From positions 620,001 to 684,000 of the forward strand of contig NZ_JABAIJ010000001.1 in NCBI RefSeq assembly GCF_012641435.1: 64,000 nt of DNA. Direction: 5' to 3'. This DNA is from Rhizobium sp. P38BS-XIX. GTDB lineage: Bacteria > Pseudomonadota > Alphaproteobacteria > Rhizobiales > Rhizobiaceae. Shown here in pieces: positions 48,284 through 57,678 of the stretch. The translations under genes were made by a program, and so were the position numbers. The notes under the pieces were generated by a model that was not told the origin of the DNA, ran no database searches, and worked only from the letters and a program-made list of their open reading frames with translations. Every line of letters begins with the position of its first letter. The stretch's first letter is position 1.

Positions 48284-48742
48284 CCATTAAATAAAGGTCG
48301 AATTCATCATTGCGGTAACCGAAGAGGCGCGGGGCAGGCGATACGTCGCGCCGTTTTTTGAACGCACCGCTGGCGTTACTCGTACTATCGGGAGCGGCAG
48401 TCGATAAACACACTGGTTTGGGAGTTTCGAAAATGCGGATAGCAGGGCCCGTTCAGAAGGTTGTCTCTTTCCATTGTCTCTACCCAAGCCTCCGATAATT
48501 TATGATAATCGGCAGCCAAGCTTTTGACAATAATGGTGGCTTAACCTTTAAGGTTGATTAAATATTATTTATGCGCGCATAAGGCGCAGCCCTAGTTATT
48601 AATTTTTCGCAAGAAAAAATGTGGTTTAGGCACAAAAAACGCGCCCCTCGATGTGAATAATCAGGAGCGCGTTACAGTTGCAATCAACTTCCAAGCGTTA
48701 CTGACGGCCAAAGGTTGGGCCGGTCCCGCTCATTTCTCCGTA
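48284..48742. other. 459-bp AT-rich gap with small palindromes
   Basis: No gene is seen. The stretch 48490-48620 is strikingly AT-rich for this genome. It has a TTGACA (48524-48529), AACCTT-T-AAGGTT (48543-48555) and the perfect palindrome TATGCGCGCATA (48570-48581). The nrdJ terminator lies at its right end. Confidence 0.45.
48634..48673 (-). terminator. Intrinsic terminator of nrdJ
   Basis: On the minus strand an 11-bp stem with one wobble (48663-48673 with 48638-48648) is followed by a run of T (48639-48634 read on the minus strand). It lies 70 bases after the nrdJ stop. Confidence 0.82.
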
Positions 48743-51700
48743 TCAGCTGCAGCCGCTCGTTGCGCCGCAAGTGTCGCACTTCTCGCAGGTGCCGTTGCGC
48801 ACCATGGTGAAGTTCTGGCACTCGGTGCACATGTTGCCGGTGTAACCCTGCATGATGGAGCGAGCGCGGCGTTCGGATTCCAGCTTCTTGGCGTCCGTCT
48901 TCGCAGCAGCTGCATCGCTTGCGGCCTTGTCGGTGAAGAGGCCGGTCGCGGCTTCTGCGGTTTCGCTTACCAGCTCTTCCGCGATCTCTTCTGCCAGTTC
49001 CTTGGCGCGCTCTTCATAGTCACGCTTGAAGGCGACGACTTCGGAGGTGGAGACGGCGCCGGTCGGCTCCAGCTTGCGGACCGCGTTGCCGGCAAAGGCT
49101 GTTACGGTCGAAAGCGCTGCCGCGCGTGCCGGGGCAGCCGTTGCCGAGCCCTTGGCATCCGCCGAACGATCACCCGATGTCGGGACGAGGGTCGGCTTGT
49201 ATCCGCGGGTCAGGCCCTTCGACACGACGTCGGCCTTGCCTTCGGAAACACCGCGGCCAAGCGCCGTGTTGTTGAAGTCGGACGTGTCGACATGGGCGAG
49301 GTCGTGACGGCCGAGGTAGGAGATCGCCAGTTCGCGGAACACGTAGTCGAGGATCGACGTGGCGTTCTTGATGGCGTCATTACCCGTGACGATGCCGGCC
49401 GGCTCGAACTTGGTGAAGGTGAAGGCGTCGACATATTCCTCGAGCGGCACGCCATACTGCAGGCCGAGCGAGACGGAGATCGCGAAGTTGTTGATGAAGG
49501 CGCGCAGGGCGGAGCCTTCCTTGTTCATATCAAGGAAGATTTCGCCGAGGCGGCCGTCGTCATATTCGCCGGTGCGCAGGAAGATCGTGTGTCCGCCGAT
49601 CTTGGCCTTCTGGGTGTAGCCCTTGCGGCGACCCGGCAGCTTCTCCTGCGTGCGGATGACCTTCTCGATCACGCGCTCGACGATCTTTTCCGTGATGGTC
49701 ACGGCCTGCGCGGCGGCAGGGGCCTGCAGGAATTCTTCCAGCGCATCCTCATCGCTATCGTCTTCGATCAACGAAGCGTTCAGCGGCTGGCTTAGCTTGG
49801 AGCCGTCGCGGTAGAGCGCATTGGCCTTCAGGCCGAGCTTCCAGGACAGCATGTAGGCGTTCTTGCAATCCTCGACGGTTGCTTCGTTTGCCATGTTGAT
49901 CGTCTTGGAGATGGCGCCCGAGATGAAGGGCTGAGCAGCCGCCATCATGCGGATATGGCTCTCGACCGAGAGGTAACGCTTGCCGATCTTGCCGCAGGGG
50001 TTGGCGCAATCGAAGACCGCCAGATGTTCTTGTCTCAGGAACGGCGCGCCTTCCAGCGTCATCGCACCGCAGACGTGGATATTGGCGGCCTCGATGTCCT
50101 TCTTGGAGAAGCCGAGATGGTCGAGCAGATTGAAGCTCATATCGCCCATCTGCTCGTCGGACACCTTCAGCGTGCCCTTCAGGAAGTCGGCGCCGAGGGT
50201 CCACTGGTTGAAGACGAACTTGATGTCGAAGGCGCTCTTGAGCGCGGCGTTCACGGCATCGACCTTCTCGGCGGTGAAGCCCTTGGCCTTCAGCGTCGAC
50301 GGGTTGATGGCCGGAGCCTGGTTCAGGTTGCCGTGGCCGACAGCGTAAGCCTCGATCTCGGCGATCTGGCTTTCGGAATAGCCAAGCGTGCGCAGCGCTT
50401 CCGGAACGGCGCGGTTGATGATCTTGAAGTAGCCGCCGCCGGCAAGCTTCTTGAACTTCACCAGGGCGAAGTCCGGCTCGATGCCGGTCGTGTCGCAATC
50501 CATGACGAGGCCGATCGTGCCGGTCGGCGCGATGACGGTTGCCTGCGCATTGCGGTAGCCGTGCTTTTCGCCGAGTTCCAGGGCCTTGTCCCAGGCAGCC
50601 TTCGCGTGAGCAACGAGATCCTGGTCCGGATTGTCGGAGTGGATCAGCGCGACCGGGTTGACAGAAAGACCTTCATAGCCCGAGGCCTCGCCGTAAGCAG
50701 CGCGGCGATGGTTACGGATGACGCGCAGCATGTTTTCGCGGTTCGGCTTGAACATCGGGAAGGTCCCGAGCTCGGAAGCCATCTCGGCCGACGTTGCATA
50801 CGAGATCCCGGTCATGATCGCGGTCAGCGAGCCGGCGATAGCGCGGGCTTCGTCGCTGTCATAGGGAATGCCCGACGACATCAGCAGGCCGCCGATGTTG
50901 GCGTAGCCGAGGCCGAGCGTGCGGTATTCGTAGGAAAGCTCGGCGATGCGGCGCGAGGGGAACTGCGCCATCATCACGGAGACTTCGAGAACGACGGTCC
51001 AGAGACGGACGGCGTGTTCGTAGTCAGCAATATTGATGCGCTTCGTTGCCGCGTCCTTGAAGGTCATCAGGTTCAGCGAAGCGAGGTTGCAGGCCGTGTC
51101 GTCGAGGAACATGTATTCCGAGCACGGATTGGATGCGCGGATCGGGCCGGCAGCCGGGCTGGTGTGCCAGTCGTTCATCGTCGTGTTGAAGTGCAGGCCC
51201 GGATCGGCCGATGCCCAGGCGGCGTAGGAGATCGATTCCCACAGGTCGCGAGCCTTCAGCGTCTTGACGACCTTGCCGTCCTTGCGGGCGGTCAGGTTCC
51301 AGTCGCCATCATTCTCGACGGCGCGCAGGAAGTCGTCCTTGATCGAGACGGAGTTGTTGGAGTTCTGGCCGGATACCGTGAGGTAGGCTTCCGAATCCCA
51401 GTCGGTGTCGTAGGTCTTGAATTCGAGATCCGTGTAGCCCTGACGGGCGAACTGGATGACACGCTGGACGTAGTTTTCCGGAACCTGGTCCTTCTTGGCA
51501 GCGCGTATCTCGCGCTTCAGGGCAGGGTTCTTGGCCGGGTCGAAGCAATCGTCATTGTCGCCTTCGCAGTTGACGGTCGCCTTCATGATCGCCTTCAGGT
51601 GCTTGGCGACGATCTTGGAACCGGTGACGAGGGCAGCAACCTTCTGCTCTTCCTTGACCTTCCAGTTGATGTAATCCTCGATATCCGGATGGTCGATGTC

Positions 51701-52549
51701 GACAACGACCATCTTGGCGGCGCGGCGGGTCGTGCCGCCCGACTTGATGGCGCCGGCAGCGCGGTCGCCGATCTTGAGGAAGCTCATCAGGCCGGAAGAA
51801 CGGCCGCCGCCGGAGAGCTTTTCGCCCTCACCACGCAGCATCGAGAAGTTGGAGCCGGTGCCGGAACCGTACTTGAAGAGACGGGCTTCGCGAACCCAGA
51901 GGTCCATGATGCCGCCTTCGTTGACGAGATCGTCTTCGACGGACTGAATGAAGCAGGCATGCGGCTGCGGATGCTCATAGGCCGACTTGGACTTGGTGAG
52001 CTTGCCGGTGAACGGGTCGACATAATAGTGGCCCTGACCGGGGCCGTCGATGCCGTAGGCCCAGTGCATGCCGGTGTTGAACCATTGCGGAGAGTTCGGC
52101 GCGACGCGCTGGGTAGCGAGCATGTAAGCCAGTTCGTCGAAGAAAGCAGACGCGTCTTCCTCGGACGAGAAGTAGCCACCCTTCCAGCCCCAGTAGGTCC
52201 AGGTGCCGGCAAGGCGATCGAACACCTGTCGCGCATCGGTTTCAGAGCCGGTGTGCTTTTCCTTGGGCAGATCCTTCATGGCAGCGTCATCGGGAACGGA
52301 GCGCCACAGGAAGGAAGGAACGTCGTTTTCCTCGACCTTCTTGAGCTTTGCGGGCACGCCGGCCTTGCGGAAGTACTTCTGCGCCAGAATATCCGCCGCA
52401 ACCTGCGAGAACTGCGCGGGCACATCGATGTTTTCAAGACGGAAGACGATCGACCCATCGGGGTTCTTGATCTCGCTCGTCGCCTTGCGGAATTCGATCT
52501 CCGCATAGGGTGACTGGCCTGCCTTCGTGAAACGACGTTCGATGCGCAT
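48743..52549 (-). CDS. nrdJ: Vitamin B12-dependent (class II) ribonucleotide reductase
   Basis: NrdJ (1268 residues) reduces ribonucleotides to deoxyribonucleotides with adenosylcobalamin. The active-site region [20 protein letters not shown] with one of the redox cysteines is clear, as are [20 protein letters not shown] and the C-terminal zinc-type cluster [20 protein letters not shown]. The start [20 protein letters not shown] is preceded by AGGATCGGGA; an upstream in-frame ATG adds 16 unconserved residues. A 767-bp upstream region has three NrdR-like boxes. Confidence 0.97.
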   Translation of the reverse strand: MRIERRFTKAGQSPYAEIEFRKATSEIKNPDGSIVFRLENIDVPAQFSQVAADILAQKYFRKAGVPAKLKKVEENDVPSFLWRSVPDDAAMKDLPKEKHTGSETDARQVFDRLAGTWTYWGWKGGYFSSEEDASAFFDELAYMLATQRVAPNSPQWFNTGMHWAYGIDGPGQGHYYVDPFTGKLTKSKSAYEHPQPHACFIQSVEDDLVNEGGIMDLWVREARLFKYGSGTGSNFSMLRGEGEKLSGGGRSSGLMSFLKIGDRAAGAIKSGGTTRRAAKMVVVDIDHPDIEDYINWKVKEEQKVAALVTGSKIVAKHLKAIMKATVNCEGDNDDCFDPAKNPALKREIRAAKKDQVPENYVQRVIQFARQGYTDLEFKTYDTDWDSEAYLTVSGQNSNNSVSIKDDFLRAVENDGDWNLTARKDGKVVKTLKARDLWESISYAAWASADPGLHFNTTMNDWHTSPAAGPIRASNPCSEYMFLDDTACNLASLNLMTFKDAATKRINIADYEHAVRLWTVVLEVSVMMAQFPSRRIAELSYEYRTLGLGYANIGGLLMSSGIPYDSDEARAIAGSLTAIMTGISYATSAEMASELGTFPMFKPNRENMLRVIRNHRRAAYGEASGYEGLSVNPVALIHSDNPDQDLVAHAKAAWDKALELGEKHGYRNAQATVIAPTGTIGLVMDCDTTGIEPDFALVKFKKLAGGGYFKIINRAVPEALRTLGYSESQIAEIEAYAVGHGNLNQAPAINPSTLKAKGFTAEKVDAVNAALKSAFDIKFVFNQWTLGADFLKGTLKVSDEQMGDMSFNLLDHLGFSKKDIEAANIHVCGAMTLEGAPFLRQEHLAVFDCANPCGKIGKRYLSVESHIRMMAAAQPFISGAISKTINMANEATVEDCKNAYMLSWKLGLKANALYRDGSKLSQPLNASLIEDDSDEDALEEFLQAPAAAQAVTITEKIVERVIEKVIRTQEKLPGRRKGYTQKAKIGGHTIFLRTGEYDDGRLGEIFLDMNKEGSALRAFINNFAISVSLGLQYGVPLEEYVDAFTFTKFEPAGIVTGNDAIKNATSILDYVFRELAISYLGRHDLAHVDTSDFNNTALGRGVSEGKADVVSKGLTRGYKPTLVPTSGDRSADAKGSATAAPARAAALSTVTAFAGNAVRKLEPTGAVSTSEVVAFKRDYEERAKELAEEIAEELVSETAEAATGLFTDKAASDAAAAKTDAKKLESERRARSIMQGYTGNMCTECQNFTMVRNGTCEKCDTCGATSGCS

Positions 52550-52712
52550 GGTCCCGATCCTCATTCGTTGGTACGCCCGCGTGAAAACAGGGCGCAAAAA
52601 TTCTCATTCCGGCATGGCGAGTTCAACGCGCAGCCAGCTTTCAATCCGCTCTGTGACAGGAGGTGTCATCCGGAGATGTTGTTCCTGTATCTTGTGGTGA
52701 TGGTGGCTGCAA

Positions 52713-52728
52713 ACACTAAATATAGTAT
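52713..52728. promoter_or_regulatory. NrdR box 1 (nrdJ-proximal)
   Basis: ACACTAAATATAGTAT matches the NrdR consensus (ACACWATATATWGTGT) at 14 of 16 positions. It includes a TATATT on the minus strand that could be the -10 of nrdJ, 165 bases before the start codon. Confidence 0.7.
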
Positions 52729-52957
52729 TAACAGCTTATTGCCGCCAGTCCCCGCACATATTTTTTGGCAGCATCAAGATCGGCACAAAAGCACTCGCGG
52801 CGACCACCGACAAAGATGAAACGCCTTGAATTCAAATCCGATTTCGAAATGAGAACCAGCCCTCGTAAATCCGCCTGGTCCAGTCGCCGCCGCAACGTCG
52901 TCCATTAACTTTGAAAGACCCGAGTCCGTCAAGGGGTGGTTTGCTAGGGATTGTTAA

Positions 52958-52973
52958 CCACAATATCTTGTGG
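52958..52973. promoter_or_regulatory. NrdR-like box 2
   Basis: CCACAATATCTTGTGG matches the NrdR consensus at 13 of 16 positions and is nearly a perfect palindrome. It lies 245 bases upstream of box 1 (same-point distance). Confidence 0.6.
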
Positions 52974-53208
52974 GCTTACCTGTGGAAACTGGGGAAACGC
53001 CAGTAGGCTAGAAGATTCAAGAGCTTGTGGGGAGGCGCTCGTCCTTCCGACCATCGCAGCGGCCTCGAATGCCATCACCGCCTGGGTCAAAAACGACAAA
53101 ATTGTGACCGTGACCCTGAAACAATTGGCAGCACGTTCAAAGCGTGCATATCCGCCTTATGATTCGCTTGGAACGCCTTGAATTTCACGCGTTCTCGCCG
53201 TTTTGCGT

Positions 53209-53224
53209 CCACTAAATATAGTGG
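53209..53224. promoter_or_regulatory. NrdR-like box 3 with adjoining hairpin
   Basis: CCACTAAATATAGTGG matches the NrdR consensus at 13 of 16 positions and lies 251 bases beyond box 2. It overlaps the start of an 8-bp-stem hairpin (53221-53228 with 53233-53240) that may end the gpt transcript. Confidence 0.6.
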
Positions 53225-53316
53225 GCGCCGCAGCGCCCACATCTATTATGACAATCTAAATCACATTTCGAGGCCACGCGGAGAATCGCAAGTGATTCGC
53301 ACGGACTGCCTCGATT

Positions 53317-53814
53317 TCAACCACGATGGCCTTTTGAAATCGGCTCCTGATAGGTGAAGCCCATGTCCCAAGGGAAGTAGATCCAGGTGTCCTGGCTGAC
53401 TTCCGTGATGAAGGTGTCGATTGTGGGAACGCCGGTCGGCTTGGCATAAACGCAGGCGAAATGCGCCTTCGGCAACATGGCGCGCACTTCGAGCGCCGTC
53501 TTGCCGGTATCGGTGAGGTCGTCGACGACAAGAACGTCTTCGCCGCCATTGACCGACAACTCCGGCGCAACGCCTTTGAGCAGGTTCATTTCACCCTGGC
53601 TGGTGTAGTCGTGGTAGGAGGCGATGCAGACCGTCTCGATCAAGCGGATATTGAGTTCGCGCGAGATAATGGCGGCAGGCACCAGGCCGCCACGGGTGAT
53701 GCAGACGATCGCCTTGAACTCGCGGTTGAGACCGGCAAGCCGCCAGGCAAGCGCGCGGGCGTCACGATGGAACTGATCCCACGATACGGGAAAGGCTTTA
53801 TCGGGCAGGGACAT
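53317..53814 (-). CDS. gpt: Xanthine phosphoribosyltransferase
   Basis: This 165-residue enzyme converts xanthine (and guanine) with PRPP into the nucleotide for purine salvage. The PRPP-binding motif [13 protein letters not shown] is present (about 93-105), and the N-terminal [20 protein letters not shown] and [19 protein letters not shown] match Gpt. It is the gene upstream of the nrdJ control region, on the same strand but 767 bp away. Confidence 0.94.
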   Translation of the reverse strand: MSLPDKAFPVSWDQFHRDARALAWRLAGLNREFKAIVCITRGGLVPAAIISRELNIRLIETVCIASYHDYTSQGEMNLLKGVAPELSVNGGEDVLVVDDLTDTGKTALEVRAMLPKAHFACVYAKPTGVPTIDTFITEVSQDTWIYFPWDMGFTYQEPISKGHRG

Positions 53815-54129
53815 GGCAGAAAGCTCCGGGGCATGGAATGATAACGCACCGGCGGCGCCGGCGACCCTGAGCAGACCCCCGCGGCAGGGCGCGGACCATA
53901 ACCGGATCCGGAACGCGTTTCGCTTGCTATCTGCTTGAACAGGATCTCATCCGTAAAAGGCGATTGCCCCTCGGGATCATGTTCCATGGACCGCGCGAAC
54001 GGTTCCCTGACGGGAATTCTGTCATCGGTCGCTGCTTTCTGCTGGATTTGCCGTCAAAAGGCAAGAGCAGCGAAACAGCGACCGACTATCCGTTTGGTCC
54101 GAGAGCCTCAGGCTGAGCGGTGGAACCGC
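53815..54129. other. 315-bp gap with a long imperfect hairpin
   Basis: No convincing gene. A nested hairpin occupies 54026-54084: a 9-bp outer stem (54026-54034 with 54076-54084), then CTGCT/AGCAG (54039-54043 with 54066-54070) and TTGCC/GGCAA (54048-54052 with 54060-54064). It lies just beyond the 3' end of the stress-protein gene and lacks a T tract. Confidence 0.45.
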
Positions 54130-54975
54130 TTAGCGGGCGAGCAGTGTCATTGCCGTCATGGACTGCAGCAGCGTGCGTGTCGTGCCGCCGAAAATCATCT
54201 GCCAGAGCCAGGAATGGGTGTAGGCACCCATAACGAGCAGGTCGATGCTATTATCGGCAAGGCGATTTTCGATCACCTGAGACGGCGTCGATTTGTCGGC
54301 GCAAGAGGCCGTTTCGAACGTTGCGCGTACGCCATGGCGCGTCAGCGCTGCGGCAACCTGGATGCCGCTCTCCTTGGAGGGATGGGCCTCTTTTTCCGAT
54401 GTGCTGACTGACAGGATCTCCACCGAATCAGCCGCCTTGAGGAAGGGTAGCGCATCGAACGTGGCGCGCGCCACTTCCTTTGAACCGTTCCAGGCGATCA
54501 ACACCCGGCGGATCGGCTTCGGTTCCTTCAGGATGTAGGGAATGAGCAGGACTGGTCGGCCGCTGTCGAACAGGAAGGTTTCGACATCGACCTGGGTATC
54601 CGAGTATTTCGACGGATCGGGCTGAACGGCAACCAGCAGGTCGGCGCTGCGCGAACTTTCGATCAAGGGCTCGGTGCCGTAGCCGACGGTGCTGGCAAAG
54701 CTGTGCCACTCGTAGCTGAGGCCGGTGCCTTCCATCTTGCTGCGGAAAAGCCGCTCGATCTCGACAGCCTGTGTGTGCGCGACATCCTGCAGTGCCTGGA
54801 CGGCAACAGGATCGGGAATTTCCATCGGTGCCACCAGCGGTACGGTCGAAACGACTTCCGCATGCAAGCCGACGATGTGAGCGTCATGTTCCCGGGCAAA
54901 AGCGGCCGCGAAATCGGCGGCAATCTGCGTGTTGTCCGGATTATCGAGGACGGTCACTATGGTTTTATAAGACAT
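54130..54975 (-). CDS. Universal stress protein, tandem-domain type
   Basis: The 281-residue product contains two Usp folds: the first from MSYKTIVTVLDNPDNTQIAA to about 140, the second from PIRRVLIAWNGSKEVARATF. The second has the ATP-binding signature near the end (VMGAYTHSWLWQMIFGGTTR, G-x2-G-x9-G(T) like). The ATG giving MSYK is used because GGGAGA lies eight bases before it. Such proteins help survival under stress or low oxygen; the trigger here is not visible. Confidence 0.92.
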   Translation of the reverse strand: MSYKTIVTVLDNPDNTQIAADFAAAFAREHDAHIVGLHAEVVSTVPLVAPMEIPDPVAVQALQDVAHTQAVEIERLFRSKMEGTGLSYEWHSFASTVGYGTEPLIESSRSADLLVAVQPDPSKYSDTQVDVETFLFDSGRPVLLIPYILKEPKPIRRVLIAWNGSKEVARATFDALPFLKAADSVEILSVSTSEKEAHPSKESGIQVAAALTRHGVRATFETASCADKSTPSQVIENRLADNSIDLLVMGAYTHSWLWQMIFGGTTRTLLQSMTAMTLLAR

Positions 54976-55090
54976 GGCGTGATCTCCCATGCGGAAGGGT
55001 TGGATCGCTTCGCTGTATCAGCTTTCCGCAGCAGAATAACGCGCCGAGATCGTTCCGGTTCCAAAACAAAAGGCGCGCCGTTCTTGAACG

Positions 55091-55864
55091 TCACGCCTCA
55101 GCAGACTGATTTTCCTTGGCTTTCGACTGACGAATAGCCTCGATCATTGCACGCACTTCCTCCGCAACTTTGTCCATCAATTCCGCTGAGCGCGCTCTGA
55201 CGACGATCTCCGTCGAGAAGAATTGGCCGACATAGCGTGGATAGGAGCCAATGCTGGTATCGGGATGAGCCTTCTGGATGAGGCCGAGCGGTGTGCCGAT
55301 CTCGCCCTCGCCATAGGGGCATGAAATCGCCGTCGACAACATGCGCACACCAGTCTTCAGCGTGGGAATGACATTATCGAGCATCGCCTGGAAAACCTGC
55401 GGCACGCCGGCCATGACATAGACATTGCCGATGTTGAAACCAGGGGCGGTCGAAACCGGATTGGCGATATGCTTGGAGCCGACGGGCATGCGCGCCATGC
55501 GCTGACGGGCCTCGGTGAATTCCATCTCGCGGCGGGCATACATTTCGCCCATGATCCGCATCGCCTCGGCATCATGCTCGCAAGCCACGCCGAAGGCTTT
55601 GGCAATGGCATCGGCGGTGATGTCGTCATGGGTCGGACCGATGCCGCCCGACGTGAAAACATAATCATATTGTCCGCGCAGCGCATTCAAGGCCACGACG
55701 ATGGCGTCTTCATCATCGGCAACGATGCGAACTTCCTTCAAGTCGATGCCTGCCAGCAGCAGCAGATCAGCCAGGTGACCGATGTTCTTGTCCTTGGTGC
55801 GGCCGGAGAGCAGTTCGTCGCCGATGGCCAGCATGGCGGCTGTGACAATGGTTTCGTTTGACAT
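55091..55864 (-). CDS. CinA-type molybdopterin-binding domain protein (short form)
   Basis: This 257-residue protein has the N-terminal CinA/MoaB-like domain (AAMLAIGDELLSGRTKDKN, FTSGGIGPTHDDITADAIAK) but no C-terminal nicotinamide-nucleotide deamidase domain. In other species the domain hydrolyses ADP-ribose or related NAD derivatives. The start MSNETIVTAAMLAIGDE is preferred; the frame is open 69 codons further but crosses poorly conserved sequence. Confidence 0.85.
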   Translation of the reverse strand: MSNETIVTAAMLAIGDELLSGRTKDKNIGHLADLLLLAGIDLKEVRIVADDEDAIVVALNALRGQYDYVFTSGGIGPTHDDITADAIAKAFGVACEHDAEAMRIMGEMYARREMEFTEARQRMARMPVGSKHIANPVSTAPGFNIGNVYVMAGVPQVFQAMLDNVIPTLKTGVRMLSTAISCPYGEGEIGTPLGLIQKAHPDTSIGSYPRYVGQFFSTEIVVRARSAELMDKVAEEVRAMIEAIRQSKAKENQSAEA

Positions 55865-56100
55865 GAAGACATCCAGGAAAATGCGCATCGGCGCTCGCAA
55901 AAGGTTTGCAATAGGTAGCGCTGTTTGCGGCGAATGCAAACGCTCAACTTCGGATCGCCGCGATGATCGCGGGATGTTGAAAGCGAGTTTTCGTCTACGC
56001 AGGATGAACAGTGCGTTCTGAGCATAAGGGCTGTGTCCTTGTCGCATGACTGATACAAGATGACCCGACACTCAACGCGTCCAACAAACGGGAGACGTTC

Positions 56101-56700
56101 ATGGCTAAGGTTTTGGTTCTCTACTATTCGTCCTACGGTCATATCGAGACGATGGCCTATGCCGTCGCTGAAGGCGCAAAGTCGGCCGGCGCAGACGTCA
56201 CCGTCAAGCGCGTGCCGGAACTGGTTCCGGAAGAAGTCGCCAAGTCCTCTTACTTCAAGCTCGATCAGGCCGCTCCGATCGCAACGCCGGACGAACTTGC
56301 AGAATACGACGCCATCATCGTCGGCGCCGGCACCCGCTTCGGCACGGTCGCCTCTCAGATGCGCAATTTCTGGGATCAGACCGGCGGCCTCTGGTTCGGT
56401 GGCAAGCTCGTCGGCAAGGTCGGCTCGGTCTTCACCTCGTCGGCAACGCAGCACGGCGGCCAGGAATCCACCATTCTCGGCTTCATTCCGACGCTGCTGC
56501 ACCACGGCATGGCCGTCGTCGGTCTTCCCTATGCGTTCCAGGGCCAGATGGGCACCGAAGAAGTCAAGGGCAGCTCGCCTTATGGCGCGTCCACCATCAC
56601 CAACGGCGACGGCTCGCGTCAGCCCTCCGAAATCGAACTGGAAGCCGCAAAGTTCCAGGGCGCCCACGTCGCCAAGATCGCCGCAAAGCTGTCGGCTTAA
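56101..56700 (+). CDS. wrbA: NAD(P)H:quinone oxidoreductase WrbA
   Basis: WrbA (199 residues) is a tetrameric FMN protein that reduces quinones by two electrons and limits redox cycling. The flavodoxin-like start [20 protein letters not shown], the [19 protein letters not shown] segment and [13 protein letters not shown] are diagnostic. It stands alone and ends in a strong terminator. Confidence 0.96.
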   Translation: MAKVLVLYYSSYGHIETMAYAVAEGAKSAGADVTVKRVPELVPEEVAKSSYFKLDQAAPIATPDELAEYDAIIVGAGTRFGTVASQMRNFWDQTGGLWFGGKLVGKVGSVFTSSATQHGGQESTILGFIPTLLHHGMAVVGLPYAFQGQMGTEEVKGSSPYGASTITNGDGSRQPSEIELEAAKFQGAHVAKIAAKLSA

Positions 56701-56723
56701 TTCAGATCTGCATATAAAGTGAG

Positions 56724-56750
56724 AGGCGCGGCGAAAGCTGCGCCTTTTTT
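56724..56750 (+). terminator. Intrinsic terminator of wrbA
   Basis: A 9-bp stem with one G-U pair (56724-56732 with 56737-56745), a GAAA tetraloop and TTTTTT follow the stop by 23 bases. Confidence 0.92.
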
Positions 56751-56776
56751 ATTTCGCACTGTAGGATTCTTGATTT

Positions 56777-56862
56777 TGGTGCGGACGACGGGGGTCGAAC
56801 CCGTACAACCAAAGGTCGAGGGATTTTAAGTCCCTTGCGTCTACCAGTTTCGCCACGTCCGC
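56777..56862 (-). tRNA. tRNA-Leu (anticodon UAA)
   Basis: On the minus strand the sequence folds as a class II tRNA: acceptor GCGGACG/CGTCCGC, D arm with CGAAACTGGTAGACGC, anticodon arm AGGGA-CTTAAAA-TCCCT with anticodon TAA, a variable arm, TTCGACC in the T loop, and an encoded CCA end. It decodes UUA. It lies between wrbA and a small lipoprotein gene; no integrase or duplicated tRNA end is seen nearby. Confidence 0.95.
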
Positions 56863-56974
56863 GTGCTTTTTTCCCTTCAAGCACTTGAGCGATTCAGTCA
56901 AGGAAATGTTTTGTCGAGGACGGACCAATTTGGCCTGATGCGCCGCGGCCTGCAGGGCTGCCGGTCGCGTTCGG

Positions 56975-57316
56975 CTAACGTCCTTTGAGAACGTTGACGA
57001 GCGCAGGGGTGATCTTCTTCTTCTGGAACACGGCCTTGAAATCGGCGTAGCTGATTCTACCGGAGACGACGCCGGCCATCAGCCTCTCGCAGAACAGGCG
57101 CTTTGCCTCGCTCTTTTGCGCTCTGACGTAGAACGCCATCTCATCCAGTGTTTCGGGCGACATCGGCTGCGACGCGCATTTGGCAATGACCTTCGCGCGA
57201 GCCGTCGGGCTTTCCTTTATGATGGGCAGCATTTCTTCGTAGGTTTTTTCCTGCGACGTGCAGGAGGCAAGCGCGGCGAGAACGAGAACGGCAGAAAGCG
57301 TGCAGATGAAACGCAT
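56975..57316 (-). CDS. Small putative lipoprotein
   Basis: The 113-residue product begins with a lipoprotein signal (MRFICTLSAVLVLAALASC, lipobox LASC with Cys19). The mature part is helical with two more cysteines (KCASQPMSP and RLFCERLM), likely a disulfide. GGAGGAGA precedes the ATG. No family recognised; probably inner or outer membrane attached in the periplasm. Confidence 0.72.
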   Translation of the reverse strand: MRFICTLSAVLVLAALASCTSQEKTYEEMLPIIKESPTARAKVIAKCASQPMSPETLDEMAFYVRAQKSEAKRLFCERLMAGVVSGRISYADFKAVFQKKKITPALVNVLKGR

Positions 57317-57678
57317 GATGAACTTCTCCTCCGGATCAATCCAGGGATAAGCATCTTTTGCATGATTCTCAATTGAGGATTGCAGGCGTCAAACGGTCGA
57401 TTTTCCGAGGTTGATAGGCGAAGCCCGCCGGAGCCGACGTGTCGGTTTCAGAGCGGGCCTCTAACCATCATCATGATGGCTGGAGCTATAGGAAGCAGGC
57501 TGGTCCATGCTGTCAATTCACAGTTTTGGGGGATGGATAGCAGGATATATATTAGCGATCGCGCTGATGTCTTGCGCCGATATCGTCCCGGCAGGTCTGC
57601 AATGACGATAAACAGGCTTTCTTGTCTCATCTTTCCTGTGCCATAGCAAAAGACGGATTGAAGAAGGACGGATAAGCC
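57317..57678. other. 362-bp divergent gap before ilvA
   Basis: No convincing gene. CTCAATTGAG is a perfect 10-bp palindrome near 57369. The region must hold the promoters of the lipoprotein gene and ilvA. I saw no leader peptide rich in branched-chain codons, so attenuation is not indicated. Confidence 0.4.

Larger units (their letters stand above)
52550..53316. other. 767-bp regulatory region upstream of nrdJ
   Basis: No convincing gene; a plus-strand 76-codon frame (52951-53181) lacks a good start signal and spans a box. The region contains three NrdR-like palindromes (52713, 52958, 53209) and five GANTC sites between 52922 and 53298. I found no cobalamin riboswitch core on the minus strand. 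An 8-bp-stem hairpin (53221-53240) adjoins the third box. Confidence 0.55.

Noticed and set aside
49955..52513. An 852-codon plus-strand frame opposite nrdJ
   Set aside because: It mirrors the nrdJ codon pattern, has no ribosome-binding site and no domain I recognise.
52550..52960. Cobalamin riboswitch upstream of nrdJ
   Set aside because: Expected because NrdJ needs B12, but I could not find the conserved B12-box or the usual core on the minus strand.
52951..53181. A 76-codon frame in the nrdJ upstream region
   Set aside because: No ribosome-binding site and no conserved look, and it runs over the second NrdR-like box.
53935..54411. A 158-codon plus-strand frame between gpt and the stress-protein gene
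   Set aside because: Most of it lies opposite the stress-protein gene, and it crosses the nested hairpin; no start signal.
56777..56862. tRNA-Leu as integration site of a mobile element
   Set aside because: No integrase, no repeated tRNA 3' end and no composition change is visible on either side.
57317..57678. Attenuator or leader peptide before ilvA
   Set aside because: No short frame rich in isoleucine, leucine or valine codons followed by alternative hairpins was seen.
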